DNA of 64,000 nucleotides from Rutpela maculata (taxonomy: Eukaryota; Arthropoda; Insecta; Coleoptera; Cerambycidae), in NCBI GenBank assembly GCA_936432065.2, contig OW386292.2, positions 100,583,829 to 100,647,828 on the forward strand. The letters are read 5' to 3'. The position numbers and the translations under genes are program-made. The notes under the pieces are model-generated. The model did not search any database. It was not told the origin of the DNA and saw only the letters and a program-made list of their open reading frames with translations. The number at the start of each line of letters is the position of its first letter. Position 1 is the first letter of the stretch. Below are positions 44,196-54,605 of the stretch, one piece after another.

Positions 44196-44281
44196 CCATA
44201 CCTTGCATAACCATATTGTGTCGTTACTGAGGCTAAATCTCAAATGATGATTAGACGCGGGGTCTTTCACTAGAATATTTG
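44196..44281. repeat. Right copy of 86-bp repeat flanking Gypsy-2
   Basis: Close match to 30516-30602, differing at a handful of bases. Confidence 0.85.
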
Positions 44282-45388
44282 TGAATGTAAACCGAAGTTA
44301 CTTGAGTATACCAATTTATTACGTATTTATTTGATTCTGTCAACATTTTTAGCAATTCTGAGTAATTTAGAGCCTGTTGATGAGTAGATATATTTTTTAT
44401 TATTAAGTTATAAAATGTTTAATTGTTTAGGTACAGTTAAATCTAGATAGTACCTACGTATGTATGCGTTTATTTTCTTGGTAGTCTTTTGTACCTATTC
44501 GCTTGTTTATTGATATTAGCAATAGGTCAACATATTTTATTTGAGTTTTTTCGTTTCTTAGTATATTAAAAGTGTTTTTATTAGGTATTTAGGTATTTAG
44601 GTATTTAGGTATATTTTTATTAGTATTTATTATTAAAACGTGTATACAGAAGTAGTAACGTATAAATATTTTTGTAATACTTTTCGGTTTGATATATTTC
44701 TTTTGTATGTTTCATTCTTGTTCAGGTAATGATGAGCTGCATATAGCTAAAATTCATACAATTTAGTTCGTGTCTGTCTGTTTTAATTTTTGACCGATAG
44801 GTACTGTTCAATAACATCAATAAATTCAGTAGTTTCGGATTAGTATATTCGTTTACTTTGTTATATTTGTATTTACTTCCTTGTGTAATCTTTAAAATTT
44901 ATATTGTTTGTTGATTATACGAATATAGGTCTCAACATATTTTTCTTGTTTGTCTTTTCTTAGTTTATTAAATGTATTTTTCGAATTAAAGGTAAAAAAT
45001 AAACTAGGTAAAGCTTTTTAAGTTGTTCTTTTTCGTTGATTATGATCGTATGAATGTTTTATAACTTTAATTTGTTTTGATTTATATGAATGAATAGTTT
45101 TTGAGTTTATATTTATTTTCTTGTGTAGTTTTTAAAGTTTATTGATTATAGGAATATAATAGATCTCAGCATATTTTGAGTTTATATCTTTTCTTTGTTT
45201 ATTAAAGGTATTTTTAGAATTATTATAAAAGTATATAGCAGGTAAAGCTTTTTAAGTTCTCTTTATTTCAGTCTGATCGTATGATCGTTTCTTAATCAGG
45301 TGGTGATAAGATTCATACATATATTTTAGTTTGGTTTTGTTGGTTTATTTTTTTTTTTGAATTTTGATAAATAGTTTAGAGTTTAAAA
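44282..45388. repeat. AT-rich region with diverged repeat units
   Basis: No gene. Three diverged copies of a unit near 44520, 44935 and 45165 (caacatattt...cttagtttattaaa) sit upstream of the Helitron frame, plus gtatttagg x4 at 44585-44612. Confidence 0.5.
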
Positions 45389-46525
45389 ATGGGACTAAGG
45401 CGAAGAACGAAGAAAGCGCAGGCTGAATCCAAGAGGCGAAGTTTAACCCAGCCCTATCAAAATACTCCAGAAAGACTACAATTTTTAAAATTATAAGCTG
45501 CTCGGAAGGCGGAAATACGTAGCCAAGAGACTATACAGCAATATCTTTCTTGTCTGGAAAGAGATGCAGTAGCTACTACTCTTTCACGGTCCAAGGAAAT
45601 GAGTGTGAAAAACAATCGTCTCGATTAAGAAAGGATGCAGAAGCTACCGCGCTCTCGAGATCCAACGAAACAAGTCAGCAACATTTGTGTAGATTAAAAA
45701 AAAGTTGCAGAAGCCATCGCTGTCTCGAGGTCTAACAAGACCATTAAAGAACGTACTTCTCGGTTACAAAAAAATGCGGAACGAGTAATTCTATCAAGAA
45801 CGCATGAAAGCACTGAAACTCGCGCAGTTCGTATATCGCAGACAACAGGTTGCATCGCTACTTTACGAAGTAAGCGTCGCGATGAAGAATCTGTTCAAGA
45901 TAAAGATATCTGTTTGAGAACATAGCGAATGAATTCCCAAAATGTGAGAAACACGTTTAACAGAGACTTTGAAAATGCTATCTGCGTATTCGCTGACACT
46001 GTTTGTGTGATTTGTAAAAAACGTTGCTATTGCAAACAAACTTGTTCAGTTACTGTTAGGAGCATAATGTTAAGTATCTTGCCAGAAGAATTAATAACAG
46101 AGAGCAGATTAACGACTTGTCATAGATGTACGAGGGCTATTCGTAGAGGAGCAACACCTACTCAAGCTTATTGGAACGGGATGTTTTTGGATGAAGTTCC
46201 ACGTGAGATCGAAGTTTTATCTGACGTAGAAAAAAGGTTACTAAGCAGAATTATACCATTTTTAAAGATGATTAAGTTAAGTGGTCGTTTCGGCCAACAA
46301 GGATTCCATGGCCAAGCAGTCCTTTTTGGTCAAGACTTGGAAGAAGTTGCAGAACAGCTTCCGTTACGTATGAGTAGTGCTGGCCTTATAGTTTGTGAAC
46401 AACTGGAAAGTGTTCAACGTCTGCGCCACTTTTCTGTTAATGTGCAAAATCTGCGTGCTGCTTTAGCTTGGTTGATAAACAACAATCCTTTATATAGAAA
46501 TGTAACTATTAATTTTAACAAGTAA
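45389..46525 (+). pseudogene. Helitron Rep/helicase N-terminal remnant (DUF6570)
   Basis: MGLRRRTKKAQAESKRR opens a region of repeated ~23-residue charged units (ATTLSRS, AIAVSRSNKTIKERTSRLQKNAE, RVILSRTHESTETR), as found at the N-terminus of insect Helitron proteins. Stops and frame changes interrupt it at about 45496, 45627 and 45735. The open part 45929-46525 then has paired cysteines (CVICKKRCYCKQ, CHRCTRAI) and LLSRIIPFLKMIKL...GQQGFHGQAV, matching the DUF6570-type domain. The Rep nuclease and helicase that would follow are absent. A rolling-circle transposon relic. Confidence 0.7.
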
Positions 46526-46536
46526 AATTGAAAGTT

Positions 46537-46876
46537 TTTAAAAACCCCCGATCAATGTATCTAATCGTAGCAGTTTCATATGACCGAATCAAAATGAGGC
46601 CTAAATCATGTTCGGCTACCATAATTGTCTGCACATTTTTAATTTTACTTCAATCGGACAAATTCTAGAGAAGTTCAACATGGCAAATTCAAGATGGCGA
46701 CCAAACATCAAAATCTAATATAGCCTATAACCTTCTCGACAAAATACTCTCTCAAATAAAAAAAACTGCATCAAAATCGGATCACCGATTCAAGAGATAT
46801 AAAGCCACAGACAGACAGACAGACAAACAGACACAAACAAACACAAACATACGCGTCTCTTTGAGGTCGGGGGTTA
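46537..46876. mobile_element. Non-autonomous repeat with AACCCCCGA ends
   Basis: aacccccgatc at the left and gaggtcgggggtt at the right form a short inverted repeat. Inside, agatggcgaccaaa and tcaaaatcggatcaccgatt precede a cagacagacagacagac run (46810-46830), a composition seen in many insect short repeats. TTTTTAA/TTAAAAA flanks suggest a T/A-rich target. 46877-47329 beyond holds nothing recognisable. Confidence 0.45.
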
Positions 46877-47329
46877 AAAATATGTATAATTATGATAAAC
46901 AGGTAAAACAAAATCTCCAGCAGATAATGTCAGTAAACCTCGACCGTGTATACTGTATGATATACAGAATCGGAAAGTCCTTGTTTTGGTATTACGACTT
47001 AACCGACCGCCCACAATAAAGGCGTCTCCAGTACTCTAGCAGAGGGACAAATCGTGACACGCCTCATCAAGGAAACAAATTGAAATTTCGCAGACGAACT
47101 GTCCACGCACGTGTGGTGGTAAAAGCAGGTGGCACGATTGTAGGATATGTTATATGATAAAAAAAGAATAGCCTAGTTGCTTCGCTCTTGCTTGCTCTTA
47201 TTGCCACATCAAAACAAACACTTTCCGATACTGTATAAGTAAATTTTATAAAATAAATACTGCAAGACTAATATTACAATGTACATCAGAATCACAAAAT
47301 AATGTTATAAACATTTCTGTCACAGGTAT

Positions 47330-47910
47330 AAATAGGGTAAAAGTGGAATTAGATTCGGCTAACAGTGCAAACAAATTAGTTTGATCTGAAATTTTGAAAA
47401 ATAAAAATTATAAAGCATATATACAAGCTTCACTTACGCACAAGAAAGGTGCAATTAAACAGTAGACTCAGATTATATCTGAAACAGAATTATCAAAAAT
47501 TATAAACATTAAAATAATGAACAGAAAATTAGTAACAGCGACAGAAACTAAATGGATTCCTACATCAACAATAATAGTAAGTTTTAAAGGTAAAAATATC
47601 CCAAGTCATGTAATAATAGAAAAAATGGTTTTCGATGTTGAACCGTATGTCTAAAGTACCGTCCAATGTCTAAAGTGCTAGATATTGACCCTTCAGCACT
47701 CAGTTCAGGGGTATAGGTGTAAGAATTGCGGGAAAGAGAATATTCAAGAGAGTCAAGCGGATAGTGAACTGTACTGTGCACTTTGCGAAGGAGTTCATTC
47801 GGCAACAGATAGAAAAGTATGTCGGAAATATGCTAAACAAAATGAAATTCATAATTTAATACAAAATGAACTGAAAGGTAAAAGAGAAGCCAAAATAAAG
47901 AAAAAGTGAA
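47330..47910 (+). pseudogene. LINE ORF1 (gag-like) fragment
   Basis: In broken frames the plus strand reads INIKIMNRKLVTATETKWIP, TIIVSFKGKNIPSHVIIEKM and, after a stop, YRCKNCGKENIQESQ and YCALCEGVHSATDRKVC. The order (IKIMNRK...SFKGKNIP followed by zinc knuckles) is that of ORF1 proteins of R1/Outcast-like non-LTR retrotransposons. No reverse transcriptase follows. Confidence 0.6.
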
Positions 47911-48189
47911 TTTATTCAAAATATTCTTGAAGCACAATATGTTACTGAATTTGAACCAACCCCGTCAGATATAATTAACCTACCTGGTACCAGTGATGAA
48001 AACAATTTCGAAAAACTGAAACGTTCCCATGATGCCCTTCTGACAGAACATAATAAAGAGAAGAACCAACTGATATTAATAAAACCGCGACAGATGGTCT
48101 TTAAAAAAATAATTCTTTCACCAGCTTCATTTGAAAAATAGAAGAGAAAATTTTCTAGATAAAGTTAAAAAAAGGGTTCACCTCTGAAA

Positions 48190-48680
48190 CGTGAAAAACT
48201 TTGCTGGGTATTTATTCGTTGAAATCATGGTATATAATGAAAGACGGCCGGGGAAAATTAAAAGAATAATCATTAAAGATTATAAGGATTCTGCACAATC
48301 CCTTAGAGAGCATCCTAAATTAAGAGAGGAAAATGAAAATACAGATCATTATGTTCGATATCTTATCAGAGGAAAATTATGTAGCAATGTATCTATAATG
48401 CTTCATGAGAATGAAGCGAGTTGTATAAATATTATTCCAGAAAAAAGAGAAAGAGCTGGAGTTGATCCTGAAAATTTGTTTGTATTTGGAATACCCAGTA
48501 CAAAATAATACAAATTTTTAAGTGCAGGTTTTAAAAAAGTACACAGCTGATGCCAGTTTAGAATATCCTGATCGCTTTATTGCAACCAACATTAGAAAAA
48601 AATTGGCTACTAAAACCTCAAAATTTTATAGGTCACTCAGAAAAAATTCATAAAACTATATACAGACAATTCGATGTAAA
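48190..48680 (+). pseudogene. Tyrosine-recombinase-like remnant (tentative)
   Basis: The open frame 48191-48508 has YNERRPGKIKRIIIKDY, YLIRGKLCSNVSIMLHEN and LFVFGIPSTK. After a stop and frame change, FIATNIRKKLATKT follows. The sequence of blocks resembles the unnamed recombinase-like proteins of some animal DNA transposons, in which a later R-H...Y region would be catalytic. That region is not visible here. 48681-49104 shows an acidic scrap (SESSESEIDIPKRKKRSR) but nothing assignable. Confidence 0.3.
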
Positions 48681-50303
48681 TAAGGGTATGATTATGATGC
48701 CTAAAGAATTAAATTTTGTTGTAGGAAACATACAAATAGGGTATAATGCTTCCACCTCACAAGTTTCGCCTATTGTTACTAACAAAGATTCTGATGCATT
48801 CCATTCAGTTAGACCAACAACTACTGAAAAAACTGTTTTACAAATAATAGTAATTCATCTGTTTCGTCTTCCTTTGCCATTCCCCTGCAAGAAAATCATA
48901 CTATTGTAAGTGACACAAACTCTGATCCAAATTATGAAACATTATTTAACAATGACTCGGAAAGCTCTGAAAGTGAGATAGATATTCCAAAGCGAAAGAA
49001 GCGGAGCAGACTTATAGATGAGTATCTAACCAATATAATAAAATATTTCAGTCATGAAATTAGCTGTACAGCCCTGTATAAAGTAATATGCAGGCTGTCC
49101 CTGAAGCGGGCAATTAAAAATCAAATTTCAGTCACTACATCCGTTATCAAAAATTTCAATTCGACTATTCGAAAACTTCAACGAGGAAACGTTTAACAAA
49201 AACATCAAAGAAATCGATCGCACAATTCAAACTATGACAAATCATATCGAAGTTATTGAAATAAAATTAATATTCTCACATTATTGCGAACAATTAATGA
49301 CAAGTTATTTGTACGTCGAAGATAATTTAAATAATGTTCTAAATGCAATAACATTTGCACGTTCAAAAATCATTCATACGTCAATCATCACCTCAACATA
49401 CTTAGTTCATCCCTACAGGAAATTTCATAGAATTTGCATAAAAATAACATACCACTTTCAATGGTTATTAAAAGATGCTCAATACTTGTATATTATGGAA
49501 CTTCAAGCTTTTCAAACCGATTCAAGTTTAATCTTTGTTTTAAAAGTATCTTTAGTAGACCCGCAAACTTACACTATCAATTATATCCTATCCCCATTTT
49601 GGATAATAAAACTGGTTTACACCACATATTATCAATATCACAAAAATTTATCGCGGAAGGTAATGATTCCTTAATGTTTTTACACATCCCGGATCTAGAT
49701 GAATGCAAACAACTCTACATGGGAACCAAATTATGCTCCAAGCTGTTCGCCTACCCGATAGATAACAATGCCATATGTGAAGCGAGACTCTTCAAAAACC
49801 TCATGAACCGACTCCAAAATTGTCAAACCTCATTCATAATTAGTCAAGAATATAACGTACAAAAACTTCAAGAAAACACCTGGTTAGTCATTAATACAGA
49901 ACCGTTACAGGTTACCGTTAATTGTCCGAAGAGAAATTCAAAAACAAAAATCATCACAAAAAATTCCATTATAAAACTACAACCCAGCTGTTACACCTTT
50001 GTTGGTATTACCAAATTCCAGGCCAGTTCCAACGAAGTGTTAGATGTCAAAGATAACACTCACCCAGTCGAAATTCCGTACGATTGCTGCAGTGACCTTC
50101 CAGACAAAACCCATCTACCAAACTTAAAACCATGATGTAAAAAAATAAGGTGTGTGCAGATGAAGGTCTCATTTTGGTCCTCTACTGCGCCGTCCCAAAC
50201 GCGGCCATATTTAATATTTCATTTATTTATGTCACATGACTCTATGTCATGTGTCATGTCATATTAAGTAATTTATTTGTTTGTGTTTACAAAATAGTCA
50301 AAA

Positions 50304-50394
50304 ATGCCTAGTTGTTCAGTAAAAACCTGCAAAAACTGGAATGGAAACATCAAAAATAGGAATATTAGCTACTTTCGGTTCCCCAGAGCTGTAT
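50304..50394 (+). pseudogene. P transposase THAP-domain start
   Basis: MPSCSVKTCKNWNGN...SYFRFP: the C-x4-C and FRFP motif of a THAP zinc finger at the exact N-terminus, as in P transposases, where it binds the element ends. The frame runs into foreign sequence after about 30 residues, so only the first quarter of the finger survives. Confidence 0.7.
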
Positions 50395-50610
50395 TTGAAT
50401 AGGTTTATAACATTTAATCATGAAATTCGCTCATATAATACTAGATCTCATAATAATCTCCATATTAGCAGAACTAATAATTTTAGGGCAATGAATAATA
50501 CATTTTTTAAGATTATTCGTGACTTTTAAAGCTTACCAAAACCAGTTAAAGACAGTAAGCATGATTTAAAAATCTACCTAAGAAATAGGTACTGACCAAT
50601 TTTATATTCT
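50395..50610 (+). pseudogene. LINE ORF2 C-terminal scrap inside the P element
   Basis: HEIRSYNTRSHNNLHISRTN followed by NNTFFKIIRDF and, after a stop, LPKPVKDSKHDLKIYLRNRY. The YNTR...N.LH...LPK pattern is the typical C-terminal end of many LINE reverse transcriptases. Confidence 0.55.
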
Positions 50611-51033
50611 ACACGGTTTGTGCATTTTATTTTATAACTAGGCAAATGTGTACATTTATTTAATGTATGTGTTATGTGAATGTATTTATATTAGGAGTTT
50701 CCTATTTAATTAAGATTAGTATTATTCTATATTGCCCATTTGGTCATCACTCGGCAAAAACTGCTATCCAAAGTACACAGCACAAATATAACTTTCATTA
50801 TACCACGGAATTTCTATATTCATTGATGTTTGATAAATATTTTATTAGACTTGTCACGTTCTGTGTGATGCTTATGAGTTATTAACGTTATTATTAGTAA
50901 TAACACTTTACTTTTTGTAATTTATTAATTGAACCTAACAATCTTACGTATTACATCAGCTGTCAACATGATTTTAGCTGTCAACTCGGTGTCTGGCCAG
51001 TGGCCATTACCAACTTCATGTAATTAAAATAAC

Positions 51034-51191
51034 AGGTTTGTTTTGGTTTTGAGAAATAGCAGTCAGAAACAGTCCTCGGGTGTCAGGCGCATGCGCAGTT
51101 ATTAAAAGGTGATCACCTTTTGCTAACTGCGCATGTGCCTGACATCCGAGGACTGTCTCTGACTGCTATTTCTGAAAACCAAAACAAGCCT
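51034..51191. mobile_element. 158-bp palindromic MITE inside the P element
   Basis: Arms of ~70 bases (aggtttgttttggttttgag ... ccaaaacaagcct) pair nearly perfectly around ggtgatcacc. Flanks AAAATAAC and AAAATAAT suggest a near-perfect 8-bp duplication. A gcgcatgcgca motif lies in each arm region. Confidence 0.75.
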
Positions 51192-51959
51192 AAAATAATC
51201 ATGTGACAAAACTACAAATTTCATTGCATTTTAAATTTGCCGCTATTTAATGCCTCTCTCATTCGTCGAAAACTCAACATGGACGCGATTGGTACGGATT
51301 ACGCTATTGGCTGATTCCGAAGGCTGCCCATAAGCACACCTTATTTCCTTTACATCATGCTTAAAACCATTAAAATTAAATAATCTGAACACAGAAGACC
51401 TTGACCAGTATTCCAAGGATTTAGACGACCTCATTAACGAACCCTACGTGACAAAACACATCTCGTGGTTCACGTACTTCACTATAACTTTAATAGTTTC
51501 CCTTATCCCCCTCTACCTATTATGCAAATGCAGGAAAAGAAGCCAAAAGTTAGCCCTTGTTGATGCATTACACAGTTCACCTGCATCTCCACCGACGCTC
51601 AAAAGAACACTTGAAAGTTTTACCAGTATTCTACCTCCAAGGAGAAGACCCAGTATCCAAAGAGAAGAAGAAACCGAAGAAGTCGAAGTGATTTAAGTAC
51701 CTCAACCAATAAAGTTGCCAAAGTCAAATATCATCTCTGAATACTTTGTGATCGCCGATCAAGCCTTTCCAATCCTGGAGATAAGTGACAAAAAAAAATT
51801 CAGTTACCGCGTCTCAAGAGCTAGACGTACAATTAAAAATACGTTCGATATTTTGGCACAGAGGTGGCGCATCCTGCTATAATTATAGCTAGCGTTAAAT
51901 TATGAGAGCAGATTGTAAAGATCACGGTTGTGTTGCACAATTTTATACAGAAAAAAAAT

Positions 51960-52190
51960 GGATAGATATACCGGTAGCTACCTGTCTTCAAGATCATGTG
52001 GATGAAAATGGAGTGGTGCATGCAGGTGCCTGGAGGGGGCCTACTGCGGCCTGCGATTTATGGCCAGTTTGGCTCCAATAATGCAACTAGAGCTGCCGAG
52101 AAGGCTGGTGATGAGCTCGCCGATTATTTTGTGTCGCACGAAGGTTGTATGTCGTGGCAATGGGAGTATATTTTAAAAGGTTCACTGTCA
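51960..52190 (+). pseudogene. Harbinger/PIF transposase C-terminal fragment (tentative)
   Basis: One frame reads DHVDENGVVHAGAWRG. Another, after a shift, reads GSNNATRAAEKAGDELADYFVSHEG and SWQWEYI. An acidic E.G.......W segment followed by A...R..L..YF....G.V.WQ is how Harbinger nuclease proteins end. The rest of the transposase is absent. 51697-51959 before it shows nothing. Confidence 0.45.
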
Positions 52191-52265
52191 GAATATACAG
52201 TAGTGTTTCATATAAATATACTTTCATTGCGGTTAGTGTGAGGGGGCACATTTTTGAAGTAAACC

Positions 52266-52443
52266 AGGTGTCAATATTAGTCGATCTTTTTTATTGATAA
52301 CTGGTTTTGAAGCATATACTATTTATTTCATCATCATATAAAAATATTTTTTTGAGACATCTTCATAATAAAAATCTGTTTATGATAATGTTCCATGCTT
52401 CGAAATCGGTTATCAATAAACAAAGTTGACTAACATTTCCACC
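52266..52443. repeat. Inverted repeat, ~48-bp arms
   Basis: gtcaatattagtcgatc...ttgataactggttttgaagc (52268-52313) is inverted at about 52396-52441 (gcttcgaaatcggttatcaa...). It may be a small MITE or part of the Polinton-B terminal region. Confidence 0.6.
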
Positions 52444-52489
52444 TTTTTCCACCAAATATTAGTAGTTATCTAATAAGAAAGCCACTGGA

Positions 52490-52930
52490 GCGGAGAGCTG
52501 AACACTTGTGTTCAGCCAATCAAAAGCTATGGGAAAGCATCTGGCGAACAGCTGGTTGTGTGGGAACCAATTAAAACTACTGTTCTCACGACATCCGGTG
52601 AACAGATGGTACACAATCTAAAAATAGATCGATGACTCATGACATCTGGTGAAAGGTGAATGACCTGTTTATCTAAAAATAGATTATGATGAAAGGCGAA
52701 TGACCTCTGTGGGAATCAATTAAAACTACTGTTCTCACAACAACATCTGGGATAAACCGTTATAATAAACATCTGGCGAGCAGCCAAGTTCAAACATGTC
52801 TAAACTTGTCTAGACACCATCTGGCATAAGTCGTCATTTGATGACTCATAATAAACACCGGTTAGATATCTAGTGGTATGAGTGGGGGTCTTATTATATA
52901 AGCCGGGAATTAAAGCAGAATTTATTAATT
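52490..52930 (+). promoter_or_regulatory. Polinton-B left regulatory region
   Basis: Contains a palindrome gctgaacacttgtgttcagc (52497-52516) abutting CCAAT (52515-52519), and two diverged copies of gtgggaaccaattaaaacta... (52560 and 52709). It also has several catctggcg/acatctggtga motifs, the 26-bp block 52611-52636 shared exactly with 59038-59063, and TTATATAAG (about 52890-52898) some 33 bases before ATG 52931. It probably drives the small plus-strand genes. Confidence 0.55.
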
Positions 52931-53146
52931 ATGTTTGAACCGAGTGATGTAGTTGAGACAAAGCAGTGTTGTGTTTGTCGCAGACTAATTAGTAAAAGAT
53001 ACCTCTCCAGTGATTCCTGGCTGAGTAGGCCTAAACTGATAAGTTATTGTACGTATTGTAACCAGACAAGACCAATTAAACTTAATAGGTTTTATGAATA
53101 CGATCCTTTCCGTATTCTAAATTCACCAATTCAAGAAACGTTTTAA
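52931..53146 (+). CDS. Polinton-B small Cys-rich protein 1
   Basis: 71 residues. Two CxxC pairs (QCCVCRRL near 16-20 and YCTYCNQ near 47-51) make a likely zinc-ribbon-like fold. The rest is basic and aromatic. ATG lies ~33 bases after a TATA box. Not recognised. By position it belongs to an accessory cluster opposite PolB, with possible regulatory roles; that is inference. Confidence 0.5.
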   Translation: MFEPSDVVETKQCCVCRRLISKRYLSSDSWLSRPKLISYCTYCNQTRPIKLNRFYEYDPFRILNSPIQETF

Positions 53147-53175
53147 AATCTCCATAGTTACGCAGTTCATTCAGA

Positions 53176-53484
53176 ATGGGCTATTCTTACTGGATCAGAG
53201 TGAAATTTTATGATGAAAATAAAATACTTATACACCAAGAGATGATAGAGAGCTATAAATTCCGATGTGCTAATAAAAAATTTGATATAAAAGATAAAAA
53301 CTATTCTTTCATCAGAATTACAGGATGTTATGAAGAATGCGAGTGTGGTTATTACGAACTCGACGACAATGAGAAATCATCATACTATTGTCATTCTGAA
53401 TGTGAACTCGATGATGATGGGAAATGCTCTAAACATCTTACAGAACCTCCAATTTGTAAATGTATTGATAGTGATTTAGACTAA
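53176..53484 (+). CDS. Polinton-B small acidic Cys-rich protein 2
   Basis: 102 residues. A basic N-terminal half (SYWIRVKFYDENKILIHQE) is followed by a cysteine- and acid-rich C-terminus (CYEECECGYYELDD, CHSECELDDDGKCSKH, ICKC). It starts 30 bases after the preceding stop with no gap for a strong promoter. Ends before an aataaa at 53518. Family unknown. Confidence 0.5.
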   Translation: MGYSYWIRVKFYDENKILIHQEMIESYKFRCANKKFDIKDKNYSFIRITGCYEECECGYYELDDNEKSSYYCHSECELDDDGKCSKHLTEPPICKCIDSDLD

Positions 53485-53558
53485 GTTGAAACATGAAAAT
53501 GTTGTAATGTCATAGAAATAAAAGAACTAAAATATATTTTATGTGTTTTATTTTACAA

Positions 53559-53728
53559 CCATACCATACCAAACCATACCATACCATACCAAACCATACC
53601 ACACCATACCAAACCATACCATACCAAACCATACCAAACCAAACCATACCATACCATACCAAACCATACCATACCATACCACACCATACCAAACCATACC
53701 ACACCATACAATACCATACCATACCATC
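53559..53728. repeat. ACCATACCAAACC-type short tandem repeat
   Basis: About 170 bases of interleaved ccata and ccaaa pentamers (accataccaaaccata...). It lies between the second and third small genes. Its long open frames on both strands are repeat artefacts. Confidence 0.95.
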
Positions 53729-53811
53729 TATTACACAGGTTTAAACTTGTTTAGACAAGTCTGGACTCGCCTAAGATGTATAGGAATGACATGGGTATGT
53801 GGTAATTAATT

Positions 53812-53947
53812 CAATATGTAAGCGCATGCGCAAAAAGTAGATAACTTTCATTATCTCAATGCGCAGAAGCAAATTTATACTGACGCTATAAAGAGAAGAA
53901 TTAACTGATTTATTTGCAGTGCTAGTTTCCTACAGCAACGAATCAAA
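53812..53947 (+). promoter_or_regulatory. Promoter of Polinton-B zinc-finger gene
   Basis: AGCGCATGCGCA (53821-53832) is one base from the NRF-1/Erect-wing consensus, with a half site aatgcgcag at 53859. CTATAAAGA (about 53885-53893) can serve as a TATA box 55 bases before ATG 53948. A taaacttgtttagacaagtc palindrome lies just upstream (about 53743-53762). Confidence 0.45.
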
Positions 53948-54196
53948 ATGTTTATGTGTGGTTATTGTAGTACAAGTTTTATACGCAACGAAGACCTGCG
54001 ACGTCATCAAAGAAACTTATGTAAGACGTTACCTGGAGTTGAGACAAAACAGCCTGATTTGGATGTAACACGTAATTATTGCAATGTAACTACCACGATC
54101 ATTGTGAAGAAAGAAGTCATTCATATACCTCATGAAGTACAGAAGATCTGGGATGAGAAAGTGTTTAAAAATAAGCAAAGGTTCTCTAGTAAATAA
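53948..54196 (+). CDS. Polinton-B small C2HC zinc-finger protein
   Basis: 82 residues. The N-terminal finger CGYCSTSFIRNEDLRRHQRN..C (C-x2-C-x12-H-x5-C) has the same spacing and layout as the finger at the N-terminus of Polinton-B PolB (CEYCGSNFSSPFNLQRHIN..C). The remainder is basic and has no known motif. It may bind DNA or compete with the polymerase for a site, but this is inference. Followed by AT-rich non-coding DNA to 54605. Confidence 0.55.
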   Translation: MFMCGYCSTSFIRNEDLRRHQRNLCKTLPGVETKQPDLDVTRNYCNVTTTIIVKKEVIHIPHEVQKIWDEKVFKNKQRFSSK

Positions 54197-54605
54197 ATTA
54201 TACTTATTGTTTATTAAATTAAATTTATAAGAAAAGTACTTTCATTCTTCCCCCTCTCCTATATTTAATAGAATATAAATTCATGTTAATTTAATAAAAC
54301 ATTAGTGTGTTTATAGATATTACGATGATAACCTTCGCAATTTATAGTTTTACAAGCCATTTGGCCCAATTCTCTACATACAACAATCTCACAATACTAA
54401 AGAGGTCTTTATTTGTTTCGATAGCAACGGCACAAGAAATGATAGTTGGCCTTCAAAATGGAAACGAATGATACCTTCCACAACAATTAATGTTAGTTAC
54501 TGAGTCGATTGTCAGACTTATACAGACAATATGGATCCAGATTGAGCTGTCTACACTGTCTAGCAAACGTATTAATAACAGAACACAGGCACGGTAAAAA
54601 TTTAT

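Larger units (their letters stand above)
50131..51359 (+). mobile_element. P-superfamily element, deleted, with 8-bp target duplication
   Basis: Ends are inverted copies: left CATGATGTAAAAAAATAAGG, right (reverse complement) CATGATGTAAAGGAAATAAG. CTTAAAAC occurs on both sides (50123-50130, 51360-51367). Both the CATGATG...AAGGTG terminus and the 8-bp duplication match the Drosophila P element. Inside, ATG 50304 starts a THAP domain fragment; the rest of the transposase is missing and replaced by other insertions. The element interrupts the env pseudogene. Confidence 0.85.
49105..51696 (+). pseudogene. Second errantiviral env, decayed and split by a P element
   Basis: Starts without an N-terminus at IKNQISVTTSVIKNF. 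It parallels the Gypsy-1 Env from about residue 170: LNNVLNAITFARSKIIH, YPIPILDNKTGLHH, IPYDCCSD and, after the P insertion, DQYSKDLDDLINEPYVTKH, a membrane anchor (TITLIVSLIPLYLL) and a cytoplasmic tail ending at a TAA near 51694. Frame changes lie near 49195 and 49590. The furin site and fusion region are absent. No LTR, gag or pol was found nearby. Not functional. Confidence 0.8.

Noticed and set aside
53510..53809. Long open frames on both strands
   Set aside because: Produced by the ccata/ccaaa tandem repeat; the proteins are pure repeat.
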